Numbered from the stretch's first letter, positions 8,830 to 18,949 are shown. The stretch is DNA of 64,000 nucleotides from Rhodococcus sp. Leaf278 (GCF_001426085.1 NZ_LMRR01000007.1:143903-207902); one strand, 5' to 3'. Notes: generated from the letters alone by a model not told the origin. A program made the numbers and translations.

Positions 8830-8875
8830 TGGGCTCACCTGCAACGGTCCGAAAAAACAATTGCAGATGAGCCCA
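8830..8875 (-). promoter_or_regulatory. Long inverted repeat upstream of folE
   Basis: TGGGCTCACCTGCAA (8830-8844) and TTGCAGATGAGCCCA (8861-8875) form a 15-bp stem with one mismatch and a 16-nt loop containing an A/T run. It ends 40 bp upstream of the folE start on the minus strand. It could be an operator or an RNA hairpin in the folE leader; which one cannot be told from sequence. Confidence 0.5.
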
Positions 8876-8892
8876 ACACGGTTCGAACGACG

Positions 8893-8923
8893 TGCTGGGC
8901 CGACCTTCGCGGTCGACCCAGCA
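8893..8923 (-). terminator. Hairpin after ftsH
   Basis: TGCTGGG-CGACC (8893-8905) pairs with GGTCG-CCCAGCA (8911-8923) around a 5-nt loop, 15 bp beyond the ftsH stop. The stem has one mismatch that becomes a G-U pair in minus-strand RNA. No U-tract follows, as is common in actinobacteria. It may separate ftsH from folE transcription. Confidence 0.55.
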
Positions 8924-8938
8924 AGCCTAATGACAGGT

Positions 8939-11812
8939 CTAGCGGTACGAACCCCCAGGCCCTTCCCAGCGACGCGTCTGCGGGCCGTCGTCGCCGTCCT
9001 CGTCGGCTCGCTCGTCGCCTCGCGACTCCTCGTACGGAGTATCGCCGGAACGATCGTCACCGGGAAGCGGGTAGTTCTGCGACGGACCGGGCACCTCCCA
9101 CGACGGGGCCGACGGCTCTTCGTGGGCGGAACTGTCCGGATTGTCGGCGTACGGGGGCGCGTGACGAGACGTCCGACCTTGGTCCCGTGTATCAGGTCGG
9201 AACGGGTCCGGCTGATACTGCGGCGGCTGGTACGCCTGTTGCTGACCGGTCGGCGGTTGGTACGACTGCGGCTGCTGATAGGTCGGGTGCTGCCGGTAGG
9301 TCGGCTGACCCTGAGGCGGCTCGTACCGATTCTGATCCGGTCGATTCGATTCCGGCTGATCCCGAGTCGGCTGGTTCTGGGCCGGTGGGTTCTGGGCCGG
9401 TGGGTTCTGCGCCGGAGGAGTCGTCGGGCCCTGGTAGCGCGGAACCGACGGTTGATCGCGCGGCGGCCAGCCCGGGGCAGACCATCCTGCGGGAGCGCCG
9501 TAATCGGGCCGTGCACCAGCATTAGGGGCCGGACGGGGATCCGATCTGCGGTAGCCCTCGGAGTAGCCGCCGTCGTTCGGAACACCGCCGTTGTGGGCGC
9601 CACCGTTGTGGGTGCCACCGTAATTGCCGTTGGTGCCACCGCCGTTGTAGCCCCCGTTGACCGGTCCGCCGTTGTTCGGGGCACCGTTGACCGGGCTGCC
9701 GTTCGTGGGAGCACCGTTCGTGGGAGCACCGTTCGTGGGAGCACCGTTGGCCGGGCTGCCGTTGTAGCTGTTGCTTCCGTTCGGGTAGCCGCCCTTGCTC
9801 AGCTGCGGCGAACCGGAGTAGCTGGGCTGCGGAACCTGTTGCGGCGGAAGCTGTTTCGGGGCCGGCGGCACCGGAGGCCACGGCTCGCCGCGCTCAGCGG
9901 CAAGTTCGCGCGGAGTCTTCACCGGCGGCTTGTCCGAGGGCTTACGGTCACCGAAGTCGTTGAACAAGGTGATGCGCGGGCGCTTGGTGACGCTGTGGAA
10001 GATCTTTTCGAGGTCCTTGCGGGTGAGCGTCTCACGTTCGAGCAGCTCGGAGGCGAGGGTGTCGAGCAGATCGCGGTACTCGTTGAGGATGGCCCACGCT
10101 TCGGTGTGCGCAGCTTCGATGAGCTTGCGCACCTCCTCGTCGATCTCGCGGGCGACCTCGTGCGAGAAATCGGACTGCTGGCCCATCGAACGACCCAGGA
10201 ACGGATCGCCCTGTTCCTGCCCGTACCGAACGGCTCCGAGCTTGCTGCTCATGCCGTACTCGGTGACCATCGCGCGAGCGATCTTGGTGGCCTGGTCGAT
10301 GTCGGATGACGCGCCGGTGGTCGGCTCGTGGAAGACGAGTTCCTCCGCGGCGCGGCCGCCCATGGCCATCACCAGACGAGCGATCATCTCCGACCGCGTC
10401 ATCAGGCCCTTGTCGTCCTCGGGCACCGTCATCGCATGGCCGCCGGTACGCCCGCGAGCGAGGATGGTGACCTTGTACACGGGCTCGATATCGGGCATCG
10501 CCCACGCGGCGAGGGTGTGTCCACCCTCGTGGTACGCGGTGATCTTGCGCTCGTGCTCGCTGATGATGCGGCTCTTGCGTCGCGGACCACCGACCACGCG
10601 GTCCACCGACTCCTCGAGCGAGGCCTCGGTGATCACGGTGCCGTTCTCACGCGCGGTGAGCAGTGCCGCTTCGTTGATGACGTTGGCCAGGTCTGCACCC
10701 GACATTCCGACGGTTCGCTTGGCAAGACCCTCGAGGTCGGCGTCCTGAGCAACGGGCTTGCCTGCCGAGTGCACCTTGAGGATTGCGCGACGGCCGGCCA
10801 GGTCTGGCGCGCCGACCGGGATCTGCCGGTCGAAGCGGCCGGGACGCAGCAGCGCCGGGTCCAGGATGTCGGGACGGTTGGTCGCGGCGATGAGGATCAC
10901 GCCGGTGCGCTCACCGAAGCCGTCCATCTCGACGAGCAACTGGTTGAGCGTCTGCTCGCGCTCGTCGTGTCCGCCGCCCATGCCTGCACCACGCTGGCGG
11001 CCGACGGCGTCGATCTCGTCGACGAAGATGATGCAGGGGCTGTTCTGCTTGGCCTGCTCGAAGAGATCGCGGACGCGAGATGCACCGACACCGACGAACA
11101 TCTCGACGAAGTCCGAGCCCGAGATGGTGAAGAACGGGACTCCCGCTTCGCCTGCGACGGCGCGCGCGAGCAGCGTCTTGCCGGTTCCGGGAGGGCCGTA
11201 GAGCAGAACACCGCGCGGAATCTTGGCACCGAGCGCCTGGTAGCGCGCCGGGTTCTGCAGGAAATCCTTGATCTCGTACAGCTCTTCGACGGCCTCGTCC
11301 GCGCCTGCCACGTCGGCGAACGTGGTTTTGGGCATGTCTTTCGTGAGCTGCTTGGCCTTCGACTTGCCGAAGCCCATGACTCCGCCGCGACCGCCACCCT
11401 GCATGCGGCTCATCACGAAGATGATCACGCCGAGGATCAGCACCATCGGAAGGATCAGCAGCAGGAAGGAGCTGAACCAGCTCTCCTGGGTGACAGTGGT
11501 GTTGTAGCTGTTCAGACCCTGCGAGTCGACCTTGTCGAAGATCTGCTCGGATGCCGAGTCCGGGTACTTCGCAATGATCTGCTTCTGATTGTCGGTGGCG
11601 TCGGAGGCCTCTTTGAGGGTCAGCCGAATCTGCTGCTCACGGTCGTCGATCTGCGCGGACTCGACGTTGCGGTCGTCGAGCTGGGCGATCGCCACCGAGG
11701 TGTCGACCGACGTCCAGTTCCGCGTGTCGTTACCGAAGTAGCTGAAGGCATAGATCACCAACAGAATGCCGAAAACGATGGCGAGATTCCGTATTACTGT
11801 CTTCCGATTCAT
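8939..11812 (-). CDS. ftsH: ATP-dependent zinc metalloprotease FtsH
   Basis: A 957-aa membrane AAA+ protease that degrades misfolded and regulatory membrane proteins. Order of parts: a first membrane helix at about 7-26, an extracytoplasmic domain, a second helix at about 112-134, the AAA domain with Walker A GPPGTGKT (about 210) and Walker B IIFVDEID, the second region of homology [21 protein letters not shown], and the zinc site HEGGH. After the protease core an unusually long, low-complexity tail of roughly 300 residues follows (Asn/Gly/Pro/Gln-rich, with tandem NGAPT and NPPAQ units). Typical FtsH proteins end around 610-760 residues. Confidence 0.96.
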   Translation of the reverse strand: MNRKTVIRNLAIVFGILLVIYAFSYFGNDTRNWTSVDTSVAIAQLDDRNVESAQIDDREQQIRLTLKEASDATDNQKQIIAKYPDSASEQIFDKVDSQGLNSYNTTVTQESWFSSFLLLILPMVLILGVIIFVMSRMQGGGRGGVMGFGKSKAKQLTKDMPKTTFADVAGADEAVEELYEIKDFLQNPARYQALGAKIPRGVLLYGPPGTGKTLLARAVAGEAGVPFFTISGSDFVEMFVGVGASRVRDLFEQAKQNSPCIIFVDEIDAVGRQRGAGMGGGHDEREQTLNQLLVEMDGFGERTGVILIAATNRPDILDPALLRPGRFDRQIPVGAPDLAGRRAILKVHSAGKPVAQDADLEGLAKRTVGMSGADLANVINEAALLTARENGTVITEASLEESVDRVVGGPRRKSRIISEHERKITAYHEGGHTLAAWAMPDIEPVYKVTILARGRTGGHAMTVPEDDKGLMTRSEMIARLVMAMGGRAAEELVFHEPTTGASSDIDQATKIARAMVTEYGMSSKLGAVRYGQEQGDPFLGRSMGQQSDFSHEVAREIDEEVRKLIEAAHTEAWAILNEYRDLLDTLASELLERETLTRKDLEKIFHSVTKRPRITLFNDFGDRKPSDKPPVKTPRELAAERGEPWPPVPPAPKQLPPQQVPQPSYSGSPQLSKGGYPNGSNSYNGSPANGAPTNGAPTNGAPTNGSPVNGAPNNGGPVNGGYNGGGTNGNYGGTHNGGAHNGGVPNDGGYSEGYRRSDPRPAPNAGARPDYGAPAGWSAPGWPPRDQPSVPRYQGPTTPPAQNPPAQNPPAQNQPTRDQPESNRPDQNRYEPPQGQPTYRQHPTYQQPQSYQPPTGQQQAYQPPQYQPDPFRPDTRDQGRTSRHAPPYADNPDSSAHEEPSAPSWEVPGPSQNYPLPGDDRSGDTPYEESRGDERADEDGDDGPQTRRWEGPGGSYR
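9701..9745 (-). repeat. Tandem 15-bp repeats in the ftsH tail
   Basis: Three exact copies of gttcgtgggagcacc (plus strand) encode NGAPT repeats in the FtsH C-terminal tail, with degenerate copies on both sides. A second, weaker repeat encoding NPPAQ units is near 9376-9415. Both keep the reading frame. Confidence 0.9.
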
Positions 11813-12030
11813 ACAGCTTCAGCCGAGACGGCCGTGTCCTTTCAGTCCGCTCCCGCGCGCTGGCTGCTCCCTGCCCGCCGGATACTCCAGGCTAGCGCGA
11901 GACTCGGACATCTGACTCGCTCATACCTGGCGCTCTGCGTCCACGCACCTGTTTGCGTCGACGCTTCTTCCCCTCCAACGACCGCACTCCCCCGGCAGTT
12001 CCCCACCTCTTCGGCACCTTATCCGCATCG

Positions 12031-12069
12031 ATGGACCATTGCATACGTCTCGGCGCGGCAATGGTCCAT
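12031..12069. promoter_or_regulatory. Perfect 12-bp inverted repeat between hpt and ftsH
   Basis: ATGGACCATTGC (12031-12042) and GCAATGGTCCAT (12058-12069) are exact reverse complements separated by 15 nt. They lie about 50 bp after the hpt stop and 220 bp before the ftsH start. It may be the hpt terminator or a protein-binding site. The rest of the 304-bp hpt-ftsH gap shows no ORF with family resemblance; the ftsH promoter is presumably in it but no clear -10/-35 pair was recognised. Confidence 0.5.
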
Positions 12070-12116
12070 TCACGCGGGTCCGGGAGCCGCGAACCGGGCT
12101 GAACGAACGACGAGGC

Positions 12117-12683
12117 TCAGCTGTAGACCTTCGGGTCCAGCAGGCCGATGTACGGCAGATCACGGTAGCGCTCGTTGTAGTCCAGGCCGTATCCCACGAC
12201 GAATTCGTTGGGGATGTCGAAGCCCACGTTCGCGACCTCGACGTCGACCTTGATGGCGTCGGGCTTGCGCAGCAATGTCACCACCGACAAGGAAGCAGGC
12301 GAACGGGTCGCGAGGTTGCGCTTGAGCCAGCTCAGCGTCAGACCGGAGTCGATGATGTCCTCGACGATCAGCACGTGGCGTCCGGTGATGTCGCGGTCGA
12401 GGTCCTTGAGAATTCGGACGACACCGGACGACGACGTCGACGAGCCGTAGGAGCTGACCGCCATGAACTCGAGCTGCGCCGGGATGGGCAGGGCCCGGGC
12501 GAAGTCGGTCATGAACATGATCGCGCCCTTGAGGACGCCGACCAGGAGCAGGTCACCTTCCGGGGCACCTTCGGGATACCGCTTCGCGATTTCCTCTGCG
12601 AGTTCCGCAGTGCGCGCTTTGATCTGTTCCTCGGAAATGAGAACCGATTCGATGTCGCCCTCGTACACGGGGTTTCCCTTCAT
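12117..12683 (-). CDS. hpt: Hypoxanthine phosphoribosyltransferase
   Basis: A 188-aa purine salvage enzyme making IMP or GMP from hypoxanthine or guanine and PRPP. The PRPP-binding motif [14 protein letters not shown] is intact, along with the [16 protein letters not shown] and SSYGSST segments (flexible loop). The ATG at 12683 overlaps the tilS stop (ATGA). An upstream extension of the frame would run through tilS and is rejected. Gene order tilS-hpt-ftsH is conserved in actinobacteria. Confidence 0.95.
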   Translation of the reverse strand: MKGNPVYEGDIESVLISEEQIKARTAELAEEIAKRYPEGAPEGDLLLVGVLKGAIMFMTDFARALPIPAQLEFMAVSSYGSSTSSSGVVRILKDLDRDITGRHVLIVEDIIDSGLTLSWLKRNLATRSPASLSVVTLLRKPDAIKVDVEVANVGFDIPNEFVVGYGLDYNERYRDLPYIGLLDPKVYS

Positions 12684-13672
12684 TCGTTCTCCAGGCCGAC
12701 GCTCAGCCTGCCATGTCGCCGCGAGCACACCAACCTCGCATCGGGCGTTCCGCCTGGCAGCGCAACCCCGCCCTGGCCGGTCCATCGTCCGACGAGGGCG
12801 TCGACGGCTCGGAGCTGTCGATCGGTCGACGACGTCACTCCCCGTTCGAGCAACCATCGGCGAAGCACGCGGCGGCGAACGGCCGGGGCGAGAGGTTCGA
12901 TCACCGACACCTCGAGGTCCGGGCCATCGGTGTCGGCGACGGACCCGGCAAGCGCGTCGAGCACGTCGCCGTCCTCACGTAACTGCTCGGCCGTCCGCGC
13001 GAGTGCAGCGGCGACGCCACCACCCAGCACGTCCTCGAGCAACGGCAGCACCTCGTGGCGCAGCCGCACCCGAGTGAAATCGGTATCGGTGTTGTGCGGA
13101 TCCTCGAAGGGCTCCAACCCGAGCTCGACGCAGGCAGCCCGGGTGACCGCACGCCTGACTCCGAGCAGCGGACGGCCCCACGGTGGGGTGAACGCCGTCA
13201 TGCCGGCAATCGACCGCGGCCCCGATCCGCGGCCCAACCCGAGCAGCACCGTTTCGGCCTGATCGTCGAGGGTGTGCGCCACCAGCACCGACGCGTCGCC
13301 GCGCGCGAGATCCAACGCGTCGTATCTGGCTCTGCGGGCCGCTGCTTCCGTCCCGCCCGAACCGGTGACGCGCACCGGAAGAACGCGAGCTTCGACCGCA
13401 CCCAACTCCAGCGCCCGCGCCGCTGCCGCCGCCGCGACCTCGGCCGAACCCGGCTGAAGACCGTGGTCGACGATCAACGCGCGCACGTTCGGGGCCTCGG
13501 CGACGCTCGCGGCCATCAGGGCCAGCGAATCGGCGCCGCCGGACAGCGCAACGGCAACCGGGCCGGGGTGTGCAGCGAGCCATGCCCGCACCGCATGCCG
13601 AATCTCCAGCAGGGCAGGGCCCTCAGGAAATCTCGGTCGTTCCGCGGGCTCCACTCCCTCAGGCAGACGCAC
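12680..13672 (-). CDS. tilS: tRNA(Ile)-lysidine synthase
   Basis: A 330-aa ATP-pyrophosphatase-type enzyme that changes C34 of the minor tRNA-Ile to lysidine so it reads AUA. The PP-loop SGGADS is clear ([14 protein letters not shown]), followed by the [19 protein letters not shown] segment typical of TilS. The GTG start at 13672 shares one base with the TAG of the metalloprotease gene (TAGTG). It is somewhat shorter than enterobacterial TilS, as usual for actinobacteria. Confidence 0.93.
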   Translation of the reverse strand: MRLPEGVEPAERPRFPEGPALLEIRHAVRAWLAAHPGPVAVALSGGADSLALMAASVAEAPNVRALIVDHGLQPGSAEVAAAAAARALELGAVEARVLPVRVTGSGGTEAAARRARYDALDLARGDASVLVAHTLDDQAETVLLGLGRGSGPRSIAGMTAFTPPWGRPLLGVRRAVTRAACVELGLEPFEDPHNTDTDFTRVRLRHEVLPLLEDVLGGGVAAALARTAEQLREDGDVLDALAGSVADTDGPDLEVSVIEPLAPAVRRRVLRRWLLERGVTSSTDRQLRAVDALVGRWTGQGGVALPGGTPDARLVCSRRHGRLSVGLENE

Positions 13673-14754
13673 TAGTCCAGAACTCGGGCGATCCACGCGT
13701 CCGGATCCTCGATCTCCGACAGCAGCGGCAGCGTGTCGGGGCCGGTCCACACGGTGTTGAAGCGCTCCATCCCCACCGCCGCGACGACGTGATCGACGAA
13801 GGCCTTGCCGCGCACGTACTGGGCCATCTTCGCGTCCATGCCGAGCAATGCCCGGACGACGCGTTGGAGCGGGCTGACCTTGCGTCGTCGCCGCTGATCG
13901 AATGCACCGCGAATCTGCGTCACGGTCGGTACGACGGCAGGCCCGACGGCGTCCATCACGTGGTCGGCGTGGCCCTCGAGCAGAGTGCCCAGCACCAGGA
14001 GGCGGTCGATGGCGTCGCGCTGCGGCTGAGGTTGGGTGGCGCGCAACAGACCGACGATGCCCGCGTCCTCCGACTTCGTCGTTCCGCTCGGATTCTTGCG
14101 GGCCTTCAACGCCCCGGTCAACCGATTGGCGACGTCCGAGAGTGGCTCGTCGGAACCGTCGGAGAGCACCCCCACGTTCTCGCGCATGTAGCCGCCGAGC
14201 CACGGTGCGGAGGAGAACTGCACACGGTGCGTCACCTCGTGCAGGCACACCCACAGGCGAAAGTCACTGGGAGACACGCGCAGCGCGCGTTCGACGGCAA
14301 TCACGTTCGGCGCGACCAGCAGCAGCGTTCCGTTCTCCCCGGTGAACGGATCGTACTGTCCGAGAATGGCACTGGACAGAAACGCCAGCATCGCGCCCGC
14401 CTGCAGGCCTGCGGGCTTTCCGCCGAGGAGGCCCGACGGCGGCGTATCGTCGTCGTCTCCGGTGAGGTGCTTCATGGACGACGCGGCCGCCGCGATCCAG
14501 CCTGCTCGATCGACCACTTGGGCGTCGGGAACCGGAAGTCCGTCGGCCAGACCGGTGGTCTCACGGACCGGCCCCTCGGCTCGAATCGATGCGGCCGCAA
14601 GCTCTTCCACGGCCGCCTCGGCGGTGTAGCGCGAGGTGGCGGGACCCGGGCGGGCCAGCTTGGCCCCGGCTTTCGCGGCTACCGACCAATCGACCGCACC
14701 GGCGAACCCGGACGTGCTCTCGTTCTCGTCGGCGCTTGCTGCTGCTGACTTCAC
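13672..14754 (-). CDS. Zinc-dependent metalloprotease family protein (DUF2342)
   Basis: A 360-aa protein of the actinobacterial family sometimes labelled 'coenzyme F420 biosynthesis-associated' because of its phyletic pattern. It carries a metallopeptidase HEVTH motif inside LWVCLHEVTHRVQF (about residues 160-170), followed by an EGHADHVMDAVG segment that may supply a further metal ligand. The GTG start at 14754 overlaps the dacB stop (GTGA). Substrate unknown; position matches mycobacterial Rv3626c. Confidence 0.88.
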   Translation of the reverse strand: MKSAAASADENESTSGFAGAVDWSVAAKAGAKLARPGPATSRYTAEAAVEELAAASIRAEGPVRETTGLADGLPVPDAQVVDRAGWIAAAASSMKHLTGDDDDTPPSGLLGGKPAGLQAGAMLAFLSSAILGQYDPFTGENGTLLLVAPNVIAVERALRVSPSDFRLWVCLHEVTHRVQFSSAPWLGGYMRENVGVLSDGSDEPLSDVANRLTGALKARKNPSGTTKSEDAGIVGLLRATQPQPQRDAIDRLLVLGTLLEGHADHVMDAVGPAVVPTVTQIRGAFDQRRRRKVSPLQRVVRALLGMDAKMAQYVRGKAFVDHVVAAVGMERFNTVWTGPDTLPLLSEIEDPDAWIARVLD

Positions 14755-16154
14755 TGGCAACCACACAATCTCAAGGTCGATGCGACGGCATCGAGGGCGG
14801 GGCGACTGACCTCGGGTGGTCGGTCGTTCGACATCAGCGCGAACGTCAGAACCCGGCCGTCTACATCGACGACGTATCCGGCGAGAGCGCTTGCATTGGA
14901 CAGGGTTCCGGTTTTGGCCCGCACCCACCCCGCTCCGGTTCGATCCCCCGAGGCATACCGATCCGACAGCGTTCCGGTGGCACCGGCGACGGGCAGGTAG
15001 TCGAGCATCGGACGCAACGTCGGCTGCTGCGCTCCCGCGGCCGAGGTCAGCACCTGATCGAGCAGTCGAGCCGGAATCTTGCCGTCCACCGACAGACCAC
15101 TGGCATCCTCGAGAGCCAACCCGGCCATGTCGAAGCCGGCCGCGTAGAGCGTCTGCCCGATGGCTGCCACCGCGCCGGAAAAGCTTGCTGCCGTGTTCAT
15201 GTCGATCGACAGTTCGCGTCCGACCGCCTCCGCGAGGACGTTGTCGGAGCGATAGATCATCTGCTGCAAGCGGTTTCGCAGTGGGGCGGACTGTACCGAC
15301 GCGAGCTGGTCGGCACCCTCCGCGGCCGTACCCGTCGTCACCGCGGCCGGATCGACGCCCAGTCCTGCCGCCAGTGCGCGGCCCGCGTCCAGCGCCGGGG
15401 TGGTGCTTCGGGGCGACTCGTCGACCAGTGGATCGGACCGTCCGCCGTCGAGCATGATCGGTTCGATCGGCGTGATCGAACCAGCGGCGATGTCGGCGGG
15501 AAACCAGCCCTGCGCCATCGTGTCGCCGGAGTAGATCGAAGTGTCCACGCTGATGCTGCGCACCGTCGTTCCGCTGCGGCGGATCTGCTCCACCAGGTCG
15601 TCGATACGGGCCGCCCCCGGGTAGAACCCGACGGTGCCGACCGGCAGTGCGGTGAGCGTGGGGTCTCCGCCTGCGATCAGGACGATGTTGCCTTCGCCGT
15701 TGCCCTGGACGACGCGGGTGGCGACGCGGTGATCGGCAGGGAGCGCCAGCATCGCCGCGGCGGCGGTGAGCACCTTGGTCGTCGATGCCGGCGTCATCGG
15801 CGCATCGGGGTTCCGGGACCACAGCACCTGGCCCGTTTGTGCATCGGCGACGGTTCCGGTGAAGGTGCCGAGATCGGAATCGTCCACCACCCCGGCCAGC
15901 GCACCGGCCAGCCCGGCCGGGCTCGGCGAGGGTGCGGACTCCGGAAAGGGGGTGATCTGCGGGTTCGGGAGCACGGTGTCGGGCGGCGGCGCGATCGCGG
16001 TCTCGGCACCGTCGGACACCGAGGGGAGCACGAGCGCGGCAGTCGTCACGGCGAGGATGACCACGAACACTGCGCACAGCGTCAGGATCAACCGCTTCTT
16101 CCTGCGCCGCCGGCCCGCTGTGGGACCGAGGAACCGCCGTGTCAGCCCCGCCAC
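14751..16154 (-). CDS. dacB: D-alanyl-D-alanine carboxypeptidase/endopeptidase (PBP4 type)
   Basis: A 467-aa membrane-anchored penicillin-binding protein. A basic N-terminus and one membrane helix (about residues 22-43) precede the transpeptidase-like domain with the three active-site motifs: STTK (Ser124), SDN (in YRSDNVLAE) and KTG (in VRAKTGTLS). It trims peptidoglycan peptides outside the membrane. It is the first gene of the dacB-metalloprotease-tilS-hpt run and is divergent from ppa, as in mycobacteria. Confidence 0.94.
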   Translation of the reverse strand: MAGLTRRFLGPTAGRRRRKKRLILTLCAVFVVILAVTTAALVLPSVSDGAETAIAPPPDTVLPNPQITPFPESAPSPSPAGLAGALAGVVDDSDLGTFTGTVADAQTGQVLWSRNPDAPMTPASTTKVLTAAAAMLALPADHRVATRVVQGNGEGNIVLIAGGDPTLTALPVGTVGFYPGAARIDDLVEQIRRSGTTVRSISVDTSIYSGDTMAQGWFPADIAAGSITPIEPIMLDGGRSDPLVDESPRSTTPALDAGRALAAGLGVDPAAVTTGTAAEGADQLASVQSAPLRNRLQQMIYRSDNVLAEAVGRELSIDMNTAASFSGAVAAIGQTLYAAGFDMAGLALEDASGLSVDGKIPARLLDQVLTSAAGAQQPTLRPMLDYLPVAGATGTLSDRYASGDRTGAGWVRAKTGTLSNASALAGYVVDVDGRVLTFALMSNDRPPEVSRPALDAVASTLRLCGCQ

Positions 16155-16297
16155 CGTTCCTCCGTCATTGCCGTGGTCGTACCCATGATCGTCCAGTCAA
16201 CAGTATCCTCGGGTCCGGTAGCCTTTGCGCCGCCACCATCGACACATTCGCAACCGCTCGGGCCGTTCCGGCTCGACGAAGACAGTGAGGACTGCAC

Positions 16298-16789
16298 GTG
16301 CCGTTCGACGTCACCATCGAGATCCCCAAGGGGCAGCGCAACAAGTACGAGGTCGACCACGTCACCGGACGTGTGCGCCTCGACCGCTACCTCTACACCG
16401 CGATGGCGTACCCAGCCGATTACGGCTTCATCGAGAACACGCTCGGCGAGGACGGCGATCCGCTCGACGCACTGGTGCTGCTGCCGGAGTCGGTCTACCC
16501 GGGTGTCATCGTCGAGGCGCGCCCTGTCGCGATGTTCAAGATGGTCGACGAGGCCGGCGGTGACGACAAGGTGTTGTGCGTACCGGCAGGCGACACCCGC
16601 TGGGATCACATCCAGGATCTGAGTGACGTATCGACGTTCGAACTCGACGCGATCAAGCATTTCTTCGTCCATTACAAGGATCTCGAACCCAACAAGCACG
16701 TCACCGGGGCAGACTGGGTGGGGCGCGCAGAGGCCGAGGCCGAAATCGCTGCATCCTTCAAGCGCTTGACGGACAATCCGGGTCACTGA
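16298..16789 (+). CDS. ppa: Inorganic pyrophosphatase (family I)
   Basis: A 163-aa enzyme hydrolysing pyrophosphate. The family I signature [12 protein letters not shown] is present, with [14 protein letters not shown] at the N-terminus and the [19 protein letters not shown] region. The GTG at 16298 follows GAGGA with normal spacing. Transcribed divergently from dacB across 143 bp that should hold both promoters. Confidence 0.96.
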   Translation: MPFDVTIEIPKGQRNKYEVDHVTGRVRLDRYLYTAMAYPADYGFIENTLGEDGDPLDALVLLPESVYPGVIVEARPVAMFKMVDEAGGDDKVLCVPAGDTRWDHIQDLSDVSTFELDAIKHFFVHYKDLEPNKHVTGADWVGRAEAEAEIAASFKRLTDNPGH

Positions 16790-16852
16790 TCGTTTCGGCA
16801 CTACACACTTCGCTTCGGCCGCGCGCCGACGAAACACAGTTTGGGGAGACCT

Positions 16853-17311
16853 ATGACCGACAGCAGTTCCAACGGTGCCCCCGGTGATCGGCGCAATCTC
16901 GACTCGCGGCCGATCTCGGATCCGACGCAGTTTCCCGATCTGCCGGTGACGGTCGTTCTCGACCGGATTCCGGTGCCGATCCTCGCTGTCGATCCCAGCG
17001 GTGCGATCGTGTTCGCGAACGAGGCCTTCGACGATCTGTTCGGCCTCGACCGCACCGAACGCGTGGACTTCCACCTGCACGACATCTTTCCGGACCGGGC
17101 ACCGGAGGGGGTCAACGTCGCAGACATGTTCCTGACGACAGTGGCCACCCGCGCGGATTCGCTGTGGCGAATGACCGACAAGACCGGCGACGTCGTTCAG
17201 GTACGCGCCAGCAAGTCGATCCTGCGCCGCACCGAGGACACCATCGTTCTCGTCGCGCTCGAGGATTTCACGGACCAGTTGTGGAACGACCCCAAGAGCG
17301 CATTGCGCTGA
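16853..17311 (+). CDS. PAS domain protein
   Basis: A 152-aa protein consisting mainly of one PAS-like fold (about residues 35-145), recognisable from VLDRIPVPILAVDPSGAIVFANEAFDDLFG, a typical PAS beginning. No output domain is attached. It starts at an ATG preceded by GGGGAG. It lies 63 bp after ppa and converges with a diguanylate cyclase, so it could be a signal partner of that enzyme, but nothing direct shows this. Confidence 0.75.
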   Translation: MTDSSSNGAPGDRRNLDSRPISDPTQFPDLPVTVVLDRIPVPILAVDPSGAIVFANEAFDDLFGLDRTERVDFHLHDIFPDRAPEGVNVADMFLTTVATRADSLWRMTDKTGDVVQVRASKSILRRTEDTIVLVALEDFTDQLWNDPKSALR

Positions 17312-17348
17312 TCGTTCTCCCCGAACGAGTGACGGTGTGTGCCTGCGA

Positions 17349-18428
17349 TCAATCGCCGGCATACACCGTCGTTCTGTTTCCACCCGCGTGCTTCGACTCG
17401 TACATCGCCGTATCGGCGTCGAGCAGCACGTTGTGCACCAGCTCGGCTGCACCGTAGGAGGACACTGCCGCCCGCCAGCGAGCGGCATCGAGCACGGCGA
17501 CACCGACGCTGACCGTGACCGGCACGTCGTCGCCCGAATCGTGCACCGACTCACGGATACCGTCTGCGAGGTGGTCGGCCGAGTGCTCGCAGACCGGGAC
17601 CGCGATCGTGAACTCCTCGCCCCCGGTGCGCGCGACGCAGGGCCGTCTACCGGTCGCGGTGGTGAGGCGCCGGGCCGTTCGGCGTAGGACCCGGTCCCCC
17701 ATGGCGTGACCGTAGGTGTCGTTGACCCGCTTGAACTGATCGAGATCGACCACCATCAGCGCCACCGACTGCTCGTCGGTCAACCGGGCCATCATTCGGT
17801 CCAGCCGCAGTTCCAGGCCTCGCCTGTTGAGCAGACCCGTCAGGGAGTCGGTGTTGGCGAGGTCGAGTTGGCGCTGAATGACGGCTCGGAACGCCAGCAC
17901 CGAGTTGACCACCAACACGGTCACCAGGGCCCGCGCGACGATCGACGCGGGATCGTCCGGCTGCTCGACGACGGCCAGCACAGCGAGCAGAAGAATCACG
18001 GTGTTGACGAATGCGGTGTGGAACTTGAGGACGTTGCGCCGCGAGAAGTAGGCGATATAGGTGCCGATGACCGAGAACAGGGCTGCGCCGTAGAGGGCCA
18101 GATCCCGGTCGTCGAAGGTCAGCAGCATCACGGACACGCCGACGTCGGCGTAGACCACGAACCACCCTGGCATGTGCGACGCGTCGACCGAGCGTAGCCA
18201 CCACCAGGCTCCCACTGGGATCGTCGAGAGCAGCACCGCTGTACACGCTGCGACGGCGGCCGGGCCGACGGGTCCGTCGGAGGACAGCATCACGATCACA
18301 CCGATCAAGCCGAACGACGGCACGAGAACTGCGATGCCTCGAGCAACGCGGCGTTCGAGTCGAACCGAACCCGATTCCGATCCCGTGCCGGAGGACTGGG
18401 GAGGTCTGTCGTGATCGGTTGGCACCAC
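17349..18428 (-). CDS. Membrane-bound diguanylate cyclase (GGDEF)
   Basis: A 359-aa protein with about five to six membrane helices (residues 30-190) followed by a GGDEF domain. The catalytic loop reads RTGGEEF, an active variant, and the DSLTGLLNRRGLELRL and DLDQFKRVNDTYGHAMGD segments carry the metal and nucleotide residues. No RxxD inhibitory site is seen before the GGEEF motif. It would make cyclic di-GMP from two GTP. Start at GTG 18428. Confidence 0.88.
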   Translation of the reverse strand: MVPTDHDRPPQSSGTGSESGSVRLERRVARGIAVLVPSFGLIGVIVMLSSDGPVGPAAVAACTAVLLSTIPVGAWWWLRSVDASHMPGWFVVYADVGVSVMLLTFDDRDLALYGAALFSVIGTYIAYFSRRNVLKFHTAFVNTVILLLAVLAVVEQPDDPASIVARALVTVLVVNSVLAFRAVIQRQLDLANTDSLTGLLNRRGLELRLDRMMARLTDEQSVALMVVDLDQFKRVNDTYGHAMGDRVLRRTARRLTTATGRRPCVARTGGEEFTIAVPVCEHSADHLADGIRESVHDSGDDVPVTVSVGVAVLDAARWRAAVSSYGAAELVHNVLLDADTAMYESKHAGGNRTTVYAGD

Positions 18429-18483
18429 ATTCCCTCCATCCGTTACGGCAGTGACATCCGACGCGTTCCCGGTCTTTCGCGGC

Positions 18484-18948
18484 TCAGACGTTACCCGCGC
18501 GCTGATCGGGCAGGTCCAGCCTGACGGTTTCGTAATCGGTCAAGAATCGATCCAACAGCCCGACCAGCGCCGATCTGTCGTCCCGGTCCCATTTCTCGAT
18601 GACTCTGCCGAGTGACTCGGTTCGGCGTTCCTGAATCGCCGCGGCCACTTCCCGGCCCGACTGCGTCACCGCGAGGACGAAGGCCCGGCCGTCCCGCTCG
18701 TCGGGCAACCGCTCGACGTGGCCCAGTTCCACGAGCTGAGCCACCTGTCTGCTCACCGTCGACGGGTCCGAATTCACCATGGCGGCAAGCTCGCTGGACC
18801 TCATGGGTCCGTCACGCAAGAGCCGGAACAGGCAGACGTACGCGGCACCCTCGACGCCACCCGACGACGAGATCTGCGCGATGTTGCGCTCGCGTAGTCG
18901 CTGTAGTCGAACCAGCTGCGTACCCAACTCCTCGGCGAACTCGACCAC
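18484..18948 (-). CDS. MarR family regulator
   Basis: A 154-aa MarR-type repressor with the winged helix in the middle (MRSSELAAMVNSDPSTVSRQVAQLVELGHVERL and the wing DERDGRAFVLAVTQSG). The GTG at 18948 starts one base after the stop of the dienoyl-CoA isomerase gene, so the two are coupled. An extension upstream would run into that gene and is rejected. It probably senses an acyl or aromatic ligand linked to its partner enzyme (inference). Confidence 0.86.
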   Translation of the reverse strand: MVEFAEELGTQLVRLQRLRERNIAQISSSGGVEGAAYVCLFRLLRDGPMRSSELAAMVNSDPSTVSRQVAQLVELGHVERLPDERDGRAFVLAVTQSGREVAAAIQERRTESLGRVIEKWDRDDRSALVGLLDRFLTDYETVRLDLPDQRAGNV

Positions 18949-18949
18949 G

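Noticed and set aside
8122..9744. A 540-codon version of folE
   Set aside because: The extra N-terminus is Arg/Thr-rich and lies opposite nothing conserved but within the ftsH tail; the GTG at 8790 with GGAGG fits the known protein length.
9376..9745. Tandem repeats considered as a CRISPR array
   Set aside because: Units are directly adjacent without spacers, keep the ftsH reading frame and encode a low-complexity tail.
10328..12253. Long open frame on the plus strand opposite ftsH
   Set aside because: It lies antisense to a clear FtsH gene with intact AAA and HEXXH motifs and shows no family resemblance; long antisense frames are common in GC-rich DNA.
13672..16077. One long frame through the metalloprotease and dacB
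   Set aside because: The upstream half is in a different frame from the conserved dacB protein; the GTGA overlap at 14751-14754 marks the real start of the metalloprotease.
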